Shown: positions 1-9,414 of the stretch, piece by piece
How the letters are laid out: each line of letters begins with the position of its first letter
Numbering within the stretch: position 1 is the stretch's first letter
From: CADCTQ01 sp963844325
GTDB taxonomy: Bacteria; Bacteroidota; Bacteroidia; Cytophagales; 172606-1
DNA length: 64,000 bases
Reading direction: 5' to 3'
Assembly: GCA_963844325.1 (NCBI GenBank)
Contig: CAWJNV010000002.1
Span: 3,100,001-3,164,000, forward strand
Program-made: the position numbers and the translations under genes
The notes under the pieces: model-generated
Told to the model about the DNA's origin: nothing
What the model saw: the letters and a program-made list of their open reading frames with translations, nothing else
Database searches by the model: none

Positions 1-2266
1 CGCCCACGTTGATGCCGTACAGCGACCGCCGGATGCCCTGGGCATCGGCCTCGGGGCCGCGGTAGTTGGCCGTCAGCTGCACCTGCGCCACCTTGGGAAT
101 GTTCATGTTCGACAGCAGCGACAGGCTCCAGGTCAGGTTCACGTTGCTGAAGTCGTCGCTCAGGTTGGTGCCGTTGACGGCGCTCCGGAACAGGTTGAAA
201 CTCGACGTGAGGTTCCACCAGCGGGTGAGCGAGCCGCGGGCAATCAGTTCCACGCCCACGGCGTTGCGGTTGTTGAGGTTCCGGGGCGTCGAGAGCGTGA
301 CGTTGCTGGCCGAGTCTGCCAGTTCCACGATGCGGCTGATCACGTTGCTGGTTCTCCGGTAGAACACCGACGTGGTGACGTAGAGCGTTTTCCAGTTGCG
401 CTGGTAGCTCACTTCGAGGGCGTGGGTCAGTTCCGGGTTCAGCTGGGGGTTGCCCTGGCGCAGGTTCAGCGTGTCGGAGTAGTTGACGAACGGGTTGAGG
501 TCCCGCATGCCCGGCCGGTTGATGCGGCGGCTGTAGTTGAGTTGCAGTTGCTGCTCCTCCTCCAATTGGTACGACAGGAATACGCTGGGAAACAGGTTCA
601 GGTAGTCGTTGCGGAAATTCCCCTCGGTGGTTTTTTGCGCCGACCGGGAGAGCGTTCCTTCGGCCCGCAGCCCGGCCTGGTAGCCGAACTTCCTGATGGT
701 GCCGCCCAGCGACCCGTACAGCGAATGCACCTGTTCGTTGAAGACGAACCGGTTGCTCAGGGCCGGGTTTTCCACGAAGCCGCCCACCTCGGGTACGAAG
801 TCCTGGAAGAGAAACGTGTTGTCGATGTTGCGGATGATGCTTTTGTAGCCGGCCTCCAGGGTCCGTTCTCCGGGCAGGGGCGTGGCGTAGTCGAGTTGCG
901 ACACCAGCAGGTGGTTGCTGATGTCTTCGAAGTTGTACCGCCGGGCGTCGGGCTCCCCGGCGGGGGTAAACTCGTCGAGGTACGTCCGGGAGGTGAGCAG
1001 GTCCGAGTCGTCGTCGGAGTCGTACGAGTACCGGACGCTGGCCGAAAGGGCCTGTTCGGGCTTGGCGAAGGTCTGCTTGAAATCCAGGTTCAGGTCGGCG
1101 TTGGCGCCGGCTTCGCGCGTGTCGTTGAGCTGGTAGAACAAGCTGCCCAACTGCCCGGCGCCGACGTATTCGCGGTTGATGGTTGTTTCGTCGGCCCTTT
1201 CGGCGTTGCTGCGGAACACCCCCGATAAGCCCAGGGTGGTTTTGGCGCCGGGAAAATAGTCGATGCCGGCCCCGACCAGGTGGTTGTTGTCCACTTCACT
1301 CCCCGACGCATTTTGCTGCCGCGCCGAATCGGAGGCGGCCAGTTCGCGCAGCGAAAAGCCGCGGCCGTAACGGGTGTTGTAGCGGTAGCTGTAGTTGGTG
1401 TAGGCGTTGAACTTAGGCGTGCGGTAGTTGAGGTTGAGCGAACCGTTATACTTGTGGCGGGTGCCCGCCGAGGCGCTGGCCGTGCCGTTGAAGCCGCTCC
1501 GCTGGTCTTTCTTGAGCACCACGTTGATGATGCCCGACATGCCTTCCGCGTCGTAACGCGCCGACGGGTTGGTAACCACCTCGATGCGTTCGATGGAGGC
1601 GGCGGGAATCTGTTGCAGCACGGCGGCCCGGTCGGCCCCCGTCAGGCCCGAGGGTTTGCCGTCGATGAGGATCGTCACGTTGCCGCTGCCGCGCAGGCTC
1701 ACGTTGCCCTCCACGTCCACCGACACCGACGGAATCGTTTCCAGGATGTCGGTGGCCGAGCCGCCTTCGGAAACGATGCTCTTTTCCACGTTGAACACCC
1801 GCTTGTCGATGGACTGCTCGAACAGGGGCCTTTCGGCCGTTACCACCACTTCTTCCAGCGCCTCAGCGGAAGGCCGGATCCTAATGCTGCCCAGGTCCAC
1901 CACGGGGGCGTCGGGCCGCACGACGAGGTTCTCCTTTACGGCGTTGCGGTAACCGATGTAGGTGATGCGCACCCGGTAGGCCCCGGCGGGTACCGGCTCC
2001 AGCAAAAATTGTCCCTGCGGGTTGGTGACCGTGCCCGTTACCAGCGAGGAGTCCCGCGGGGAGAGCAGGGCCACGGTGGCGTATTCCACGGGAGCGTTGG
2101 TCACGGCATCCAGCACTACGCCCGACACCTTGCCGGCGGTCGGACGGCCACTGGCGGGGCCTCCCTGGCCGGCTACGGGGAGGATGCCGCCCAGGAGCAG
2201 GGCAAGGGCCAGCAGGCTGCGGCAGAGCCGCCGGCAACGAAAGGGATCAGGTACGCGGGTATTCAT
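1..2266 (-). CDS. TonB-dependent outer-membrane receptor, carboxypeptidase-regulatory type (3' end outside window)
   Basis: The reading frame is open on the minus strand from an ATG at 2266 to the window edge, about 755 residues, so the C-terminus is missing. The N-terminus is basic and then hydrophobic (LLALALLLGGILPVAGQ), a signal peptide. A carboxypeptidase-regulatory-like beta-sandwich follows (about residues 43-125, starting GKVSGVVLDAVTNAPVEYAT), then a possible TonB box (EEVVVTAERP), a plug domain (SATDILETIPSVSVDVEGNV; IERIEVVTNPSARYDAEGMS) and a long region of alternating barrel strands. This order matches the Bacteroidota outer-membrane beta-barrel family that takes up ligands with TonB energy. 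The substrate cannot be read from the sequence, and no SusD partner is visible in this window. Confidence 0.9.
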   Translation of the reverse strand, partial: MNTRVPDPFRCRRLCRSLLALALLLGGILPVAGQGGPASGRPTAGKVSGVVLDAVTNAPVEYATVALLSPRDSSLVTGTVTNPQGQFLLEPVPAGAYRVRITYIGYRNAVKENLVVRPDAPVVDLGSIRIRPSAEALEEVVVTAERPLFEQSIDKRVFNVEKSIVSEGGSATDILETIPSVSVDVEGNVSLRGSGNVTILIDGKPSGLTGADRAAVLQQIPAASIERIEVVTNPSARYDAEGMSGIINVVLKKDQRSGFNGTASASAGTRHKYNGSLNLNYRTPKFNAYTNYSYRYNTRYGRGFSLRELAASDSARQQNASGSEVDNNHLVGAGIDYFPGAKTTLGLSGVFRSNAERADETTINREYVGAGQLGSLFYQLNDTREAGANADLNLDFKQTFAKPEQALSASVRYSYDSDDDSDLLTSRTYLDEFTPAGEPDARRYNFEDISNHLLVSQLDYATPLPGERTLEAGYKSIIRNIDNTFLFQDFVPEVGGFVENPALSNRFVFNEQVHSLYGSLGGTIRKFGYQAGLRAEGTLSRSAQKTTEGNFRNDYLNLFPSVFLSYQLEEEQQLQLNYSRRINRPGMRDLNPFVNYSDTLNLRQGNPQLNPELTHALEVSYQRNWKTLYVTTSVFYRRTSNVISRIVELADSASNVTLSTPRNLNNRNAVGVELIARGSLTRWWNLTSSFNLFRSAVNGTNLSDDFSNVNLTWSLSLLSNMNIPKVAQVQLTANYRGPEADAQGIRRSLYGINVG

Positions 2267-2426
2267 CACGGTAACGCATTGGGTAAAGGCAACAAGAGGC
2301 TGCCCGTCTCGACGCTGTTTACGAAAAAGTGAATCGAAGCGCCGATTTCAATACACGCTATAAGTAAAAACGGGGCGAAATGTTTTGAAAAAAACCGCAA
2401 CCCGCAAAAACCAGGAGAGAAGGCAC

Positions 2427-2453
2427 AAAAAAAGCGCACCTGATCAGATGCGC
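2427..2453 (-). terminator. Rho-independent terminator after bshB1
   Basis: On the minus strand a GC-rich stem (GCGCATCTGA / TCAGGTGCGC, one G-U pair) is followed directly by seven T. It lies about 40 bp beyond the bshB1 stop codon. Confidence 0.8.
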
Positions 2454-2495
2454 CCTTCACTCATAGACTCTTTACTCATGAACGCATAAACTCCC

Positions 2496-3212
2496 TCAAA
2501 GCAAGTCAAACAGGTTTCGTACGCCCAGGTTGCGTTCCTTGGTGAACCCTTCCCCGTACTTCACCCCGATGGAATGGCCCAGTTCGAGGGCCCGGGCCTC
2601 GATGAAGTTGAGGAAGTCGGGCTTGGAAATGTGCGTTTCGGGCTCCTGGCTGCCCGGATCGAAGAATTGCGTTTTGTAGGCCCGGATTGAATCGATTTTC
2701 TGCGCCCACACGTCGGTTACGTCCACCACCAGGTCGGGCACCAGCAGGCGGTCCTGGATGAAATGGTACACGGCCTGGGGCCGCCAGGCCGCCTGCCGTT
2801 CCCCGCCGTCAGAAGTTTCGATCTTCACCAGGCCCGCCAGGAAGCAACTGTCGGATACCAGCTTGGACGCCCGGCCGTGGTCGGCGTGGCGGTCTTCGAC
2901 GGCGTTGGTGAGTACGATTTCGGGCTGGTACCGGCGGATGGCTGCAATCAGCTTGAGCTGGTGTTCGCGGTTGTTTTCAAAGAAGCCATCGGCAAAGCCC
3001 ATGTTTTCGCGGGCCGACAGGCCCATCACCCGGCTGGCGTCGGCGGCTTCCCGGTCGCGCTGGGCGGCGCTGCCGCGCGTACCGAGTTCGCCGCGGGTGA
3101 GGTCGATTACGCCAACTTTGCGGCCGGTCCGCAGGTGCACGAGCAGGGTTCCGGCGCAGCCCAGTTCCACGTCGTCGGGGTGGGCCGCAATGGCAAGAAT
3201 GTCAAGTTTCAT
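2496..3212 (-). CDS. bshB1: Bacillithiol biosynthesis deacetylase BshB1 (PIG-L family)
   Basis: This 238-residue LmbE/PIG-L protein begins MKLDILAIAAHPDDVELG; the AHPDD motif (residues 10-14) supplies zinc ligands, and HADHG further on supplies the third histidine region. The family removes the acetyl group from N-acetylglucosaminyl-malate, the second step of bacillithiol synthesis, in the cytoplasm. The segment GELGTRGSAAQRDREA is typical of BshB1 rather than of mycothiol or GPI deacetylases. The frame stays open upstream to 3311, but that extension lies in an intergenic repeat, so the start at 3212 is chosen. A terminator follows at 2427-2453. Confidence 0.92.
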   Translation of the reverse strand: MKLDILAIAAHPDDVELGCAGTLLVHLRTGRKVGVIDLTRGELGTRGSAAQRDREAADASRVMGLSARENMGFADGFFENNREHQLKLIAAIRRYQPEIVLTNAVEDRHADHGRASKLVSDSCFLAGLVKIETSDGGERQAAWRPQAVYHFIQDRLLVPDLVVDVTDVWAQKIDSIRAYKTQFFDPGSQEPETHISKPDFLNFIEARALELGHSIGVKYGEGFTKERNLGVRNLFDLL

Positions 3213-3253
3213 CGCAGGTTGTATGGTTAACGAAGGGAGACATAAGATTTTAG

Positions 3254-3390
3254 ATGAATTGACAAAGAAGGTTATATGGCTGTATGGTTGATTGTTGGGC
3301 TTACGCACCACTACTTACTGTCTGGACATTAGCCATATAGCCATTCAGCCATATAACCTTGTGGCGATATAACCTTCTTTGTCAATTCAT
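3254..3390. repeat. Intergenic TATGGCTG-word inverted repeat with 24-bp perfect arms
   Basis: Arms 3254-3277 and 3367-3390 are exact reverse complements over 24 bp (ATGAATTGACAAAGAAGG...). Inside them are TATGGCTG-like words in both orientations and a central core GCTTACGCACCACT (3299-3312). The same words and core recur at 63868-63975. Confidence 0.85.
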
Positions 3391-3456
3391 TTAGACATTA
3401 GACGGGAGATGAGCCGCCTTCATTCAAAATCCAAAATTCATCATTTAAAATTTACC

Positions 3457-4464
3457 TCATCTTACCCGCAGGCGCTGACCGGTCCGCAGGGTGGAGCGGC
3501 TCGAAATGCGGTTGAGGCGGCAAATGCTCGTCACCGAGGTGCCGTAGCGGCGGGCCACGGCGCCCAACGTATCGCCGCGCCGCACCACGTGGTGTACGGT
3601 GCGGCGCACGACGGCTTTCTTGCGGCTGGCAAAGTACGAGAAATGCTGGGGCGTGAGCGTAAAAAGCCGGTCGGTGAGGCTGTTTTTCGGGAAGTCGTAG
3701 ACGGCCGAGGCGTTGAAGGCGTTGCCCTGGTAGCGGACTTCGTAGTGCAGGTGCGGCCCCGAACTGCGGCCGGTGCTGCCGCCCCAGCCCAGCAGGTCGC
3801 CGGCTTTCACCAGTTGCCCCACGGCCACCAGTTGCTTGCTCAGGTGCCCGTAGAGCGTTTCCAGGCCGTTGTAGTGCCGCAGCAGCACGTAGTAGCCGTA
3901 GCCGCGGGGGTCAAAGCGCACGATGCGCACAATGCCGTCGAAGGCCGCCTTTACCGAGTCGCCGGTGTCGAGTTCAAGGTCGGTGCCGTAGTGCCAGCGG
4001 TAGCCGCGCATCCCGAAGTCGGAGGTGACCAGCAGGTGGTTGAGGGGCGACGACCACATTTGTTTCTTTTCGGTGTTGTACAGTTCAATGCTTACCGTGT
4101 CCTCAAACTTGGTGGGGTCCATCCCGTACGGGTTGATGTTGCGCGAATCCCAGATGGCGTAGTAGTCGGCAATCTTGATCCACACGCTGTCCACTTTTAC
4201 CTCTTCCGACACTTCCACCACTTCCAGTTCACCCTCGTCGAGCGACATGGTGTCTTCGTTCACGATGGAAAGCTCCTTGTGCGGGTCGAAACCCGGGTAG
4301 CGGGCGTCGCTGGGCGGCGTTTCGGGCTCTTCCGGCGCCGTCTGGGCCTCCTCCGGCTTGGTGGGCGCCTTGATGTTGAGGGGCTTCTTAAAACGGCCTT
4401 TCTCCTGCGCGTAGCCCGCGGCACAAAGGAATGTGATCAGAAGTGCAAACAGGTATGAACGCAT
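3457..4464 (-). CDS. M23 family murein peptidase with C-terminal LysM
   Basis: The 335-residue protein has a signal peptide (MRSYLFALLITFLCAAGYAQ), a Pro/Glu-rich linker to about residue 90, a peptidase M23 (LytM/lysostaphin) domain at about 125-260 and a LysM at about 290-335 (HHVVRRGDTLGAVARRYGTS). The zinc site is intact: HYGTD near residue 158 and HLHYE near 237. The family cleaves peptide cross-links in peptidoglycan, and the LysM anchors it to the wall; the likely location is periplasmic. The ATG at 4464 is preferred to one five codons upstream because it places the signal peptide correctly. The gene stands alone between intergenic repeats. Confidence 0.88.
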   Translation of the reverse strand: MRSYLFALLITFLCAAGYAQEKGRFKKPLNIKAPTKPEEAQTAPEEPETPPSDARYPGFDPHKELSIVNEDTMSLDEGELEVVEVSEEVKVDSVWIKIADYYAIWDSRNINPYGMDPTKFEDTVSIELYNTEKKQMWSSPLNHLLVTSDFGMRGYRWHYGTDLELDTGDSVKAAFDGIVRIVRFDPRGYGYYVLLRHYNGLETLYGHLSKQLVAVGQLVKAGDLLGWGGSTGRSSGPHLHYEVRYQGNAFNASAVYDFPKNSLTDRLFTLTPQHFSYFASRKKAVVRRTVHHVVRRGDTLGAVARRYGTSVTSICRLNRISSRSTLRTGQRLRVR

Positions 4465-4488
4465 TGTGTTGCTGGGCAAAAGACGAAT

Positions 4489-4537
4489 CTTTCCGGACGG
4501 GCTGGAACAGGGGGCCCGCTCCAGCCCGTCCGGAAAG
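4489..4537. repeat. Perfect 18-bp inverted repeat (hairpin) upstream of the M23 gene
   Basis: Positions 4489-4506 and 4520-4537 are exact reverse complements (CTTTCCGGACGGGCTGGA) around a 13-nt loop. No T-run follows on either strand, so this is not an ordinary terminator. It lies 25 bp upstream of the M23 start codon. Confidence 0.85.
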
Positions 4538-4590
4538 AGCTGCTTTCACAGGTTTAGGAACTTACGTTAAAAATGGAGTTCATGCGTTCG

Positions 4591-4676
4591 AAGTTTATGA
4601 GTTTAAAGTAAGCACGCGATGCAGACCAAGCGCCAACGACTCATAAACTTTAAACCCATGAACTCATAAACTCTTT
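4591..4676. repeat. ACTCATAA-word intergenic repeat
   Basis: AAGTTTATGAGTTTAAAGT at 4591-4609 is answered by ACTCATAAACTTTAAACCC and ACTCATAAACTC at 4638-4673, forming an imperfect inverted repeat that ends one base before the trxB stop codon. The same word is tandemly repeated at 26479-26518. Confidence 0.75.
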
Positions 4677-5621
4677 TCAATGGATGCCTTTTTCGGCCAG
4701 GTAACGTTCGGCATCCAGGGCGGCCATGCAACCGGTGCCGGCGGCCGTAACGGCCTGGCGGTACACTTTGTCCTGGGCGTCGCCGCAGGCGAACACGCCG
4801 CTTACGTTGGTCCGGGTAGAACCCTTTTCGGTAATGATGTAGCCCTGCTCATCCATCTCCAACTGGCCGTTGAACACGGACGTGTTGGGCTGGTGGCCGA
4901 TGGCGACGAAAAAGCCCTCCACGTTCAGTTCGCGGAGCTGGCCGTTGCGGACATCCCTTACCCGTACGCCGGTCACCTGGTGGTCGCCCAGTACCTCGGC
5001 AGTTTCGGTGTGCCAGAGGATTTCAATGTTGGGCAGCGATTTTACCCGTTCCTGCATGATGCGCGAAGCCCGCAGTTCGCCGCGCCGCACGATCATGTAT
5101 ACTTTGCGGCACAGCTTGGCGAGGTAGCTGGCTTCTTCGCAGGCCGTATCGCCGCCGCCCACAATGGCAACGTCCTGACCGCGGAAGAAGAAGCCGTCGC
5201 ACACGGCGCAGGCCGAAACGCCGTGCCCGTTGAGCCGGTATTCCGATTCGAGGCCCAGCCACTTGGCCGAGGCGCCCGTTGAGATGATCACCGCGTCGGT
5301 CTGGAGGGTGTGCACGCCGTCTACCACTACTTTGTGGGCACCGTTGGAGAAGTCCACCGACGTAACCATGCCAAACCGGATGTCGGTGCCGAACCGCCCG
5401 GCCTGCTTCTGGAAGTCCATCATCATCTGCGGCCCCATCACGCCGTCGGGGTAGCCGGGATAGTTTTCCACGTCGTTGGTGATGGTAAGTTGGCCGCCGG
5501 GTTGCAAGCCCTGGTATAACACGGGTTTAAGGCCCGCCCGGGCCGCGTAGATGGCCGCCGTGTAGCCCGCCGGGCCGGAACCAATAATCAGGCAATTGAC
5601 TTTTTCTACTTGAGTTTCCAT
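4677..5621 (-). CDS. trxB: Thioredoxin-disulfide reductase
   Basis: The 314-residue flavoprotein has the FAD-binding GSGPAG (residues 15-20), the redox-active CAVC (138-141), the NADPH-binding GGGDTA (155-160) and a late FAD motif GVFACGDAQD. These define the low-molecular-weight thioredoxin reductase, which passes electrons from NADPH to thioredoxin in the cytoplasm. The length is usual for the family. The frame is open upstream to 5732, but the ATG at 5621 gives the normal N-terminus. Given the bshB1 gene nearby, a bacillithiol-disulfide reductase is the alternative, but the CxxC and length fit TrxB better. Confidence 0.93.
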   Translation of the reverse strand: METQVEKVNCLIIGSGPAGYTAAIYAARAGLKPVLYQGLQPGGQLTITNDVENYPGYPDGVMGPQMMMDFQKQAGRFGTDIRFGMVTSVDFSNGAHKVVVDGVHTLQTDAVIISTGASAKWLGLESEYRLNGHGVSACAVCDGFFFRGQDVAIVGGGDTACEEASYLAKLCRKVYMIVRRGELRASRIMQERVKSLPNIEILWHTETAEVLGDHQVTGVRVRDVRNGQLRELNVEGFFVAIGHQPNTSVFNGQLEMDEQGYIITEKGSTRTNVSGVFACGDAQDKVYRQAVTAAGTGCMAALDAERYLAEKGIH

Positions 5622-5933
5622 ATATTGGATTTTCTTCCGCTTAGGCGCCCTTACAATGCCACAAAATTGCACAAAATAGCCCTTACCAACAAGGTAGGCC
5701 CCGCACCGGACCGGGCCGGCACTGCGGCGCAACGTGTAACATATGGGGTGCGCTGCTTACGTAACACCGCGGCGAAGCGATTAGTTTTCTTCTCCAATAC
5801 GGCCCGGGCCAGCCATTTAGCGGCGCTTTACGGCACCAGCCGGCCCCCGGGCGGCAGTGGCGGGAAGGGCGGCCGGCGCCGGTAACCGGGGCGGAAAAAT
5901 TAGGGGCGGTAATATTTTAGGGCATAAAATACC
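5622..5933. other. Intergenic region, nothing recognisable
   Basis: This gap between trxB and the rpoD terminator presumably holds the trxB promoter. I see no convincing TAnnTTTG element, no ORF with coding character and no strong hairpin. Confidence 0.5.
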
Positions 5934-5958
5934 AAAAGCCTCCGGGTGGGGAGGCTTT
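5934..5958 (-). terminator. Rho-independent terminator after rpoD
   Basis: The minus strand reads AAAGCCTCC-(7-nt loop)-GGAGGCTTTT, a GC stem closed by T residues, 27 bp past the rpoD stop codon. Confidence 0.85.
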
Positions 5959-5984
5959 CGGGGCAATGCGTACGAAAAGGAAGC

Positions 5985-6855
5985 TTAACCCAGGTAAGGC
6001 TTCAGCGCTTTGGAGCGCGAAGTGTGGCGGAGGCGGCGAATGGCCTTTTCCTTAATCTGACGAACCCGCTCGCGGGTCAGGCTGAACTTCTCGCCGATTT
6101 CTTCCAGCGTCATGGCGTGTTCGCCGTTCAGGCCGAAGTAGAGCGTGATCACGTCGGCCTCGCGCTGGGTGAGCGTGGAGAGGGCGCGCTGCACTTCCCG
6201 GCGCAGCGAGTCGTTCATGCAGGCCGGAGTCGGGCGTTTCTTCGTCTGTCATTTTCGAGCACGTCGAGCAGGCGGTTTTCTTCGCCCTGCACGAAGGGCG
6301 CATCCATCGACACGTGGCGGCCGGAAATTTTGAGCGTATCCACCACTTCCGAGGTGGTCAGCTTCCAGCACCTCAGCAATTTCTTCGGGCGAGGGTTCGC
6401 GCTCGAATTTTTGCTCCAGTTCGGAGAACGATCTTCTGAAATTTTGTTCAGGGAGCCCACCCGGTTCAGCGGCAGGCGCACAATGCGGCGATCTGCTCGG
6501 CCAACGCCTGCAGGATGGACTGGCGAATCCACCACACGGCGTAGGAGATGAATTTAAAGCCCCGGGTTTCATCAAAGCGCTTGGCGGCTTTGATCAGGCC
6601 CAGGTTGCCCTCGTTGATCAGGTCGCCCAGCGACAAGCCCTGGTTCTGGTACTGCTTGGCCACCGACACCACGAAGCGCAGGTTGGCTTTGGTCAGCTTT
6701 TCCAGGGCCAGCTGGTCGCCTTCGCGGATGCGCTGGGCCAAGTTCACCTCCTCGTCGGGAGTGAGCAAGTCCACTTTGCCAATCTCCTGGAGGTACTTAT
6801 CCAGCGACTGGCTTTCGCGGTTGGTAATCTGCTTGCTGATTTTGAGCTGTCTCAT
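5985..6855 (-). pseudogene. rpoD: Housekeeping sigma-70 factor RpoD, read with seven single-base insertions
   Basis: Three overlapping frames together spell a complete Bacteroidota primary sigma factor. They begin MRQLKISKQITNRESQSLDK with region 1.2/2 (LINEGNLGLIKAAKRFDETR; FISYAVWWIRQSILQALAEQ), continue through region 3 (TTSEVVDTLKISGRHVSMDA) and end with region 4 (TLEEIGEKFSLTRERVRQIK). Removing one extra base near each of 6219, 6247, 6361, 6431, 6437, 6487 and 6492 restores a single frame of about 287 residues, the usual length. The N-terminal 120 and C-terminal 77 codons are clean. As an essential gene with no second copy visible here, it is more likely affected by sequencing error than truly dead. 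It has its own terminator. Confidence 0.88.
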
Positions 6856-7223
6856 TGCGGGGAAGGCGGATTTAGTAAAAGTTTATTTCAATAATGAAGC
6901 GTTTCGAGATGTAGGGGGTGGCGTGCAAAGCAAAGTTGCCCCTTTTCAGCACCTGCACAAAATTTTGCTTTCGCTAAAGCGGGCAAAATCTTTCATTGCA
7001 TGAAGTTTTAGTTAAATGGAAATTTACCGGAAGTTTGCCAAAGCAGCAAGTCTTATTTGCCGGCCGCGGCCAAAATAAAAGTACCGCGAAGAGCCCCCGG
7101 AGAACCCGGTTTTTTGTCTCTTCATACCCTTTAATGAGCGAAAAACCGAAAGGTAAACAGGTGCTCCGGGTGATTTTATGCAAAAAGGAAGATTACCTCA
7201 CGGGGCGGGCAGCGGGGCATAAA
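6856..7223. other. Intergenic region upstream of rpoD, no gene found
   Basis: The gap between rpoD and the pnp terminator is AT-richer than its surroundings and must contain the rpoD promoter. I could not pick out a clear -7/-33 pair. No ORF here has coding character. Confidence 0.5.
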
Positions 7224-7253
7224 ACAAAAAGTGCCAGCATTGGGCTGGCACTT
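7224..7253 (-). terminator. Rho-independent terminator after pnp
   Basis: On the minus strand AAGTGCCAGC-CCAAT-GCTGGCACTT is a perfect 10-bp stem followed by TTTGTTTT. It starts 31 bp beyond the pnp stop. Confidence 0.9.
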
Positions 7254-7284
7254 CGTTAGGGATGCATGATGTGGCAGGCGGCCG

Positions 7285-9414
7285 TCAGGCCGTTTTGCCT
7301 TGCGGCTTGGGCAGCAGCACTTTGCGGGAAAGCCGGTACTTGCCGGTCTTCTTGTCGACCTCCACGAGTTTCACGGTAATTTCCTCGCCCACTTCGAGCA
7401 CGCCTTCCATGGTTTCGAGGCGTTCCCACTTGATCTCGGAAATGTGCAGCAGGCCGTCTTTGCCCGGCATGAACTCCACGAAGGCGCCGAACGGCATGAT
7501 GGATTTTACCTTGCCCTCGTAGGTGTCGCCCACGGTCGGGATGGCTACGATGCCCCTCATGCGGCGCAACGCCTTCTCAAGCGCCTCTTTGTTGACGGCA
7601 AAGATGCTCACGAAGCCGGCGTTGTCCCGCTCTTCGATCACCACGGTAGCGCCCGATTCCTTCTGGATGTCCTGTACCACCTTGCCGCCCGGTCCGATCA
7701 CCGAGCCGATCTGGTCGCGTTCGATCTTCACGGTTACCGAACGGGGGGCACTCGGCTTGAGGTCGGGACGCGGTTCGGAAATGGTTTCGCGCATCTTGTT
7801 GAGGATGTGCAGGCGGCCGGCCTTGGCCTGTTGCAGGGCTTCGTTGAGCACCTCGTAGGAGAGCCCTTCCACCTTCATGTCCATCTGGCAGGCCGTAATG
7901 CCCTGCTCGGTACCGGTGATCTTGAAGTCCATGTCGCCGAGGTGGTCTTCGTCGCCGAGGATGTCGGAGAGTACGGCGTACTTGCCCGTCTGCGGGTCGG
8001 CGATCAAGCCCATGGCGATGCCCGAAACGGGGGCTTTGATCTTGAGGCCGGCGTCCATGAGGGCCAGCGTACCGGCGCACACGGTTGCCATCGACGAGGA
8101 GCCGTTCGATTCGAGGATGTCGGACACGATCCGGATCGTGTAGGGGTTGTCTTCACCGGTCGGCAGCACCTTCTTGAGGGCGCGGTAGGCCAGGTTGCCG
8201 TGGCCCACTTCCCGGCGGCCGGGGCCGCGGTTGGGCTTCACTTCGCCGGTGGAGAAGCCGGGGAAGTTGTAGTGCAGCATGAACTTGCTGAAGCCGCTCT
8301 GCATGGCGCTGTCGATGATCTGCTCGTCGAGCTTGGTGCCCAGCGTAACGGTGGTCAGCGACTGGGTTTCGCCGCGCGTAAAGAGGGCCGAGCCGTGCGC
8401 GGAAGGCAGATAGTCTACTTCACTCCAGATCTGGCGGATCTCGTCGAGCTGGCGGCCGTCGAGGCGGATGCGGTCATTGAGCACCAGGTTCCGGGCGGCG
8501 TCGCGCTGGATGTCGTGGTAATACTTGCTCACCAGTTCCAGGTCCACGGTGTGGTCTTCGGGCAGCGAGGCAATGTATTCCTGCTTGACGGCCTTGAACG
8601 CCTGGCTGCGCTGGTTTTTGTTGGCGTTGAGTGCCCTGGCAACCGCGTAGGCTTTGTCGTACAGCAGTTCGTAGAGTTTGGCCTTCAGTTCGGGATCGTT
8701 CTTTTCGTGGGAGTACGTCCGCTTTTCGGTCTTGCCTACTTCGGCCGCCAGTTCTTTCTGCACCTGGCAGTGCACCTTGATGGCCTCGTGGGCTACTTTG
8801 AGGGCTTCCAGCACCTCGTGTTCCTGCACTTCACTGGCTTCGCCTTCCACCATCAGGATGTTTTCTTCCGAGGCGGCCACGATCAGGTCGAGCGTAGCCC
8901 GCTCCAGGGCCGAATTCGGCGGGTTGATCACGTACTGGCCGTCGATCTTGGCAATCCGTACCTCGGAGATCGGGCCGAGGAAGGGAATGTCGGAAACCGA
9001 CAGGGCCGCCGAGGCGGCCAGGCCGGCCAGCGCCACGGGTGGTACTTCCTGGTCGGCCGAGATCAGGAATATGTTGACCTGGGTGTCGGCGTGGTAGTCG
9101 TCGGGGAAGAGCGGACGGATGGCCCGGTCCACCAGGCGGCTGGTGAGTACTTCGAGGTCGGAGAGCTTGCCTTCGCGGCGCAGGAAGCCGCCGGGGATTT
9201 TGCCGGCGGAAGCAAATTTTTCCTGGTAGTCAACGGATAGCGGCAGGAAGTCGGCCCCTTCGCGGGCTTCCTGCGTGGCAACGACGGTTGCCAGCAGCAT
9301 CGTATCGCCCATGCGGACGACCACCGAACCGTCGGCCTGCTTGGCCAGCTTGCCGGTTTCAATGGTGATCTTCCGGCCATCGGCCAGTGCAAAAGTTTTC
9401 GTGATTACGTTCAT
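7285..9414 (-). CDS. pnp: Polyribonucleotide nucleotidyltransferase (PNPase)
   Basis: At 709 residues this is a normal-length PNPase. In order it has RNase PH domain 1 (about 1-235), a helical linker, RNase PH domain 2 (about 330-560, with RGETQSLTTVTLGT and GFSTGEVKPNRGPGRREVGH), a KH domain (about 565-625, IGSVIGPGGKVVQDIQKESG) and an S1 domain (about 635-703, GDTYEGKVKSIMPFGAFVEF). The enzyme degrades RNA 3' to 5' with phosphate and polymerises nucleoside diphosphates in reverse; the two RNA-binding domains grip the substrate. It lies downstream of rpsO on the same strand, the classic rpsO-pnp order, but a terminator at 9580-9611 separates them. Confidence 0.97.
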   Translation of the reverse strand: MNVITKTFALADGRKITIETGKLAKQADGSVVVRMGDTMLLATVVATQEAREGADFLPLSVDYQEKFASAGKIPGGFLRREGKLSDLEVLTSRLVDRAIRPLFPDDYHADTQVNIFLISADQEVPPVALAGLAASAALSVSDIPFLGPISEVRIAKIDGQYVINPPNSALERATLDLIVAASEENILMVEGEASEVQEHEVLEALKVAHEAIKVHCQVQKELAAEVGKTEKRTYSHEKNDPELKAKLYELLYDKAYAVARALNANKNQRSQAFKAVKQEYIASLPEDHTVDLELVSKYYHDIQRDAARNLVLNDRIRLDGRQLDEIRQIWSEVDYLPSAHGSALFTRGETQSLTTVTLGTKLDEQIIDSAMQSGFSKFMLHYNFPGFSTGEVKPNRGPGRREVGHGNLAYRALKKVLPTGEDNPYTIRIVSDILESNGSSSMATVCAGTLALMDAGLKIKAPVSGIAMGLIADPQTGKYAVLSDILGDEDHLGDMDFKITGTEQGITACQMDMKVEGLSYEVLNEALQQAKAGRLHILNKMRETISEPRPDLKPSAPRSVTVKIERDQIGSVIGPGGKVVQDIQKESGATVVIEERDNAGFVSIFAVNKEALEKALRRMRGIVAIPTVGDTYEGKVKSIMPFGAFVEFMPGKDGLLHISEIKWERLETMEGVLEVGEEITVKLVEVDKKTGKYRLSRKVLLPKPQGKTA

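Noticed and set aside
2267..2495. A small protein-coding gene between the TonB receptor and bshB1
   Set aside because: The short frame there overlaps the bshB1 terminator and has no coding character.
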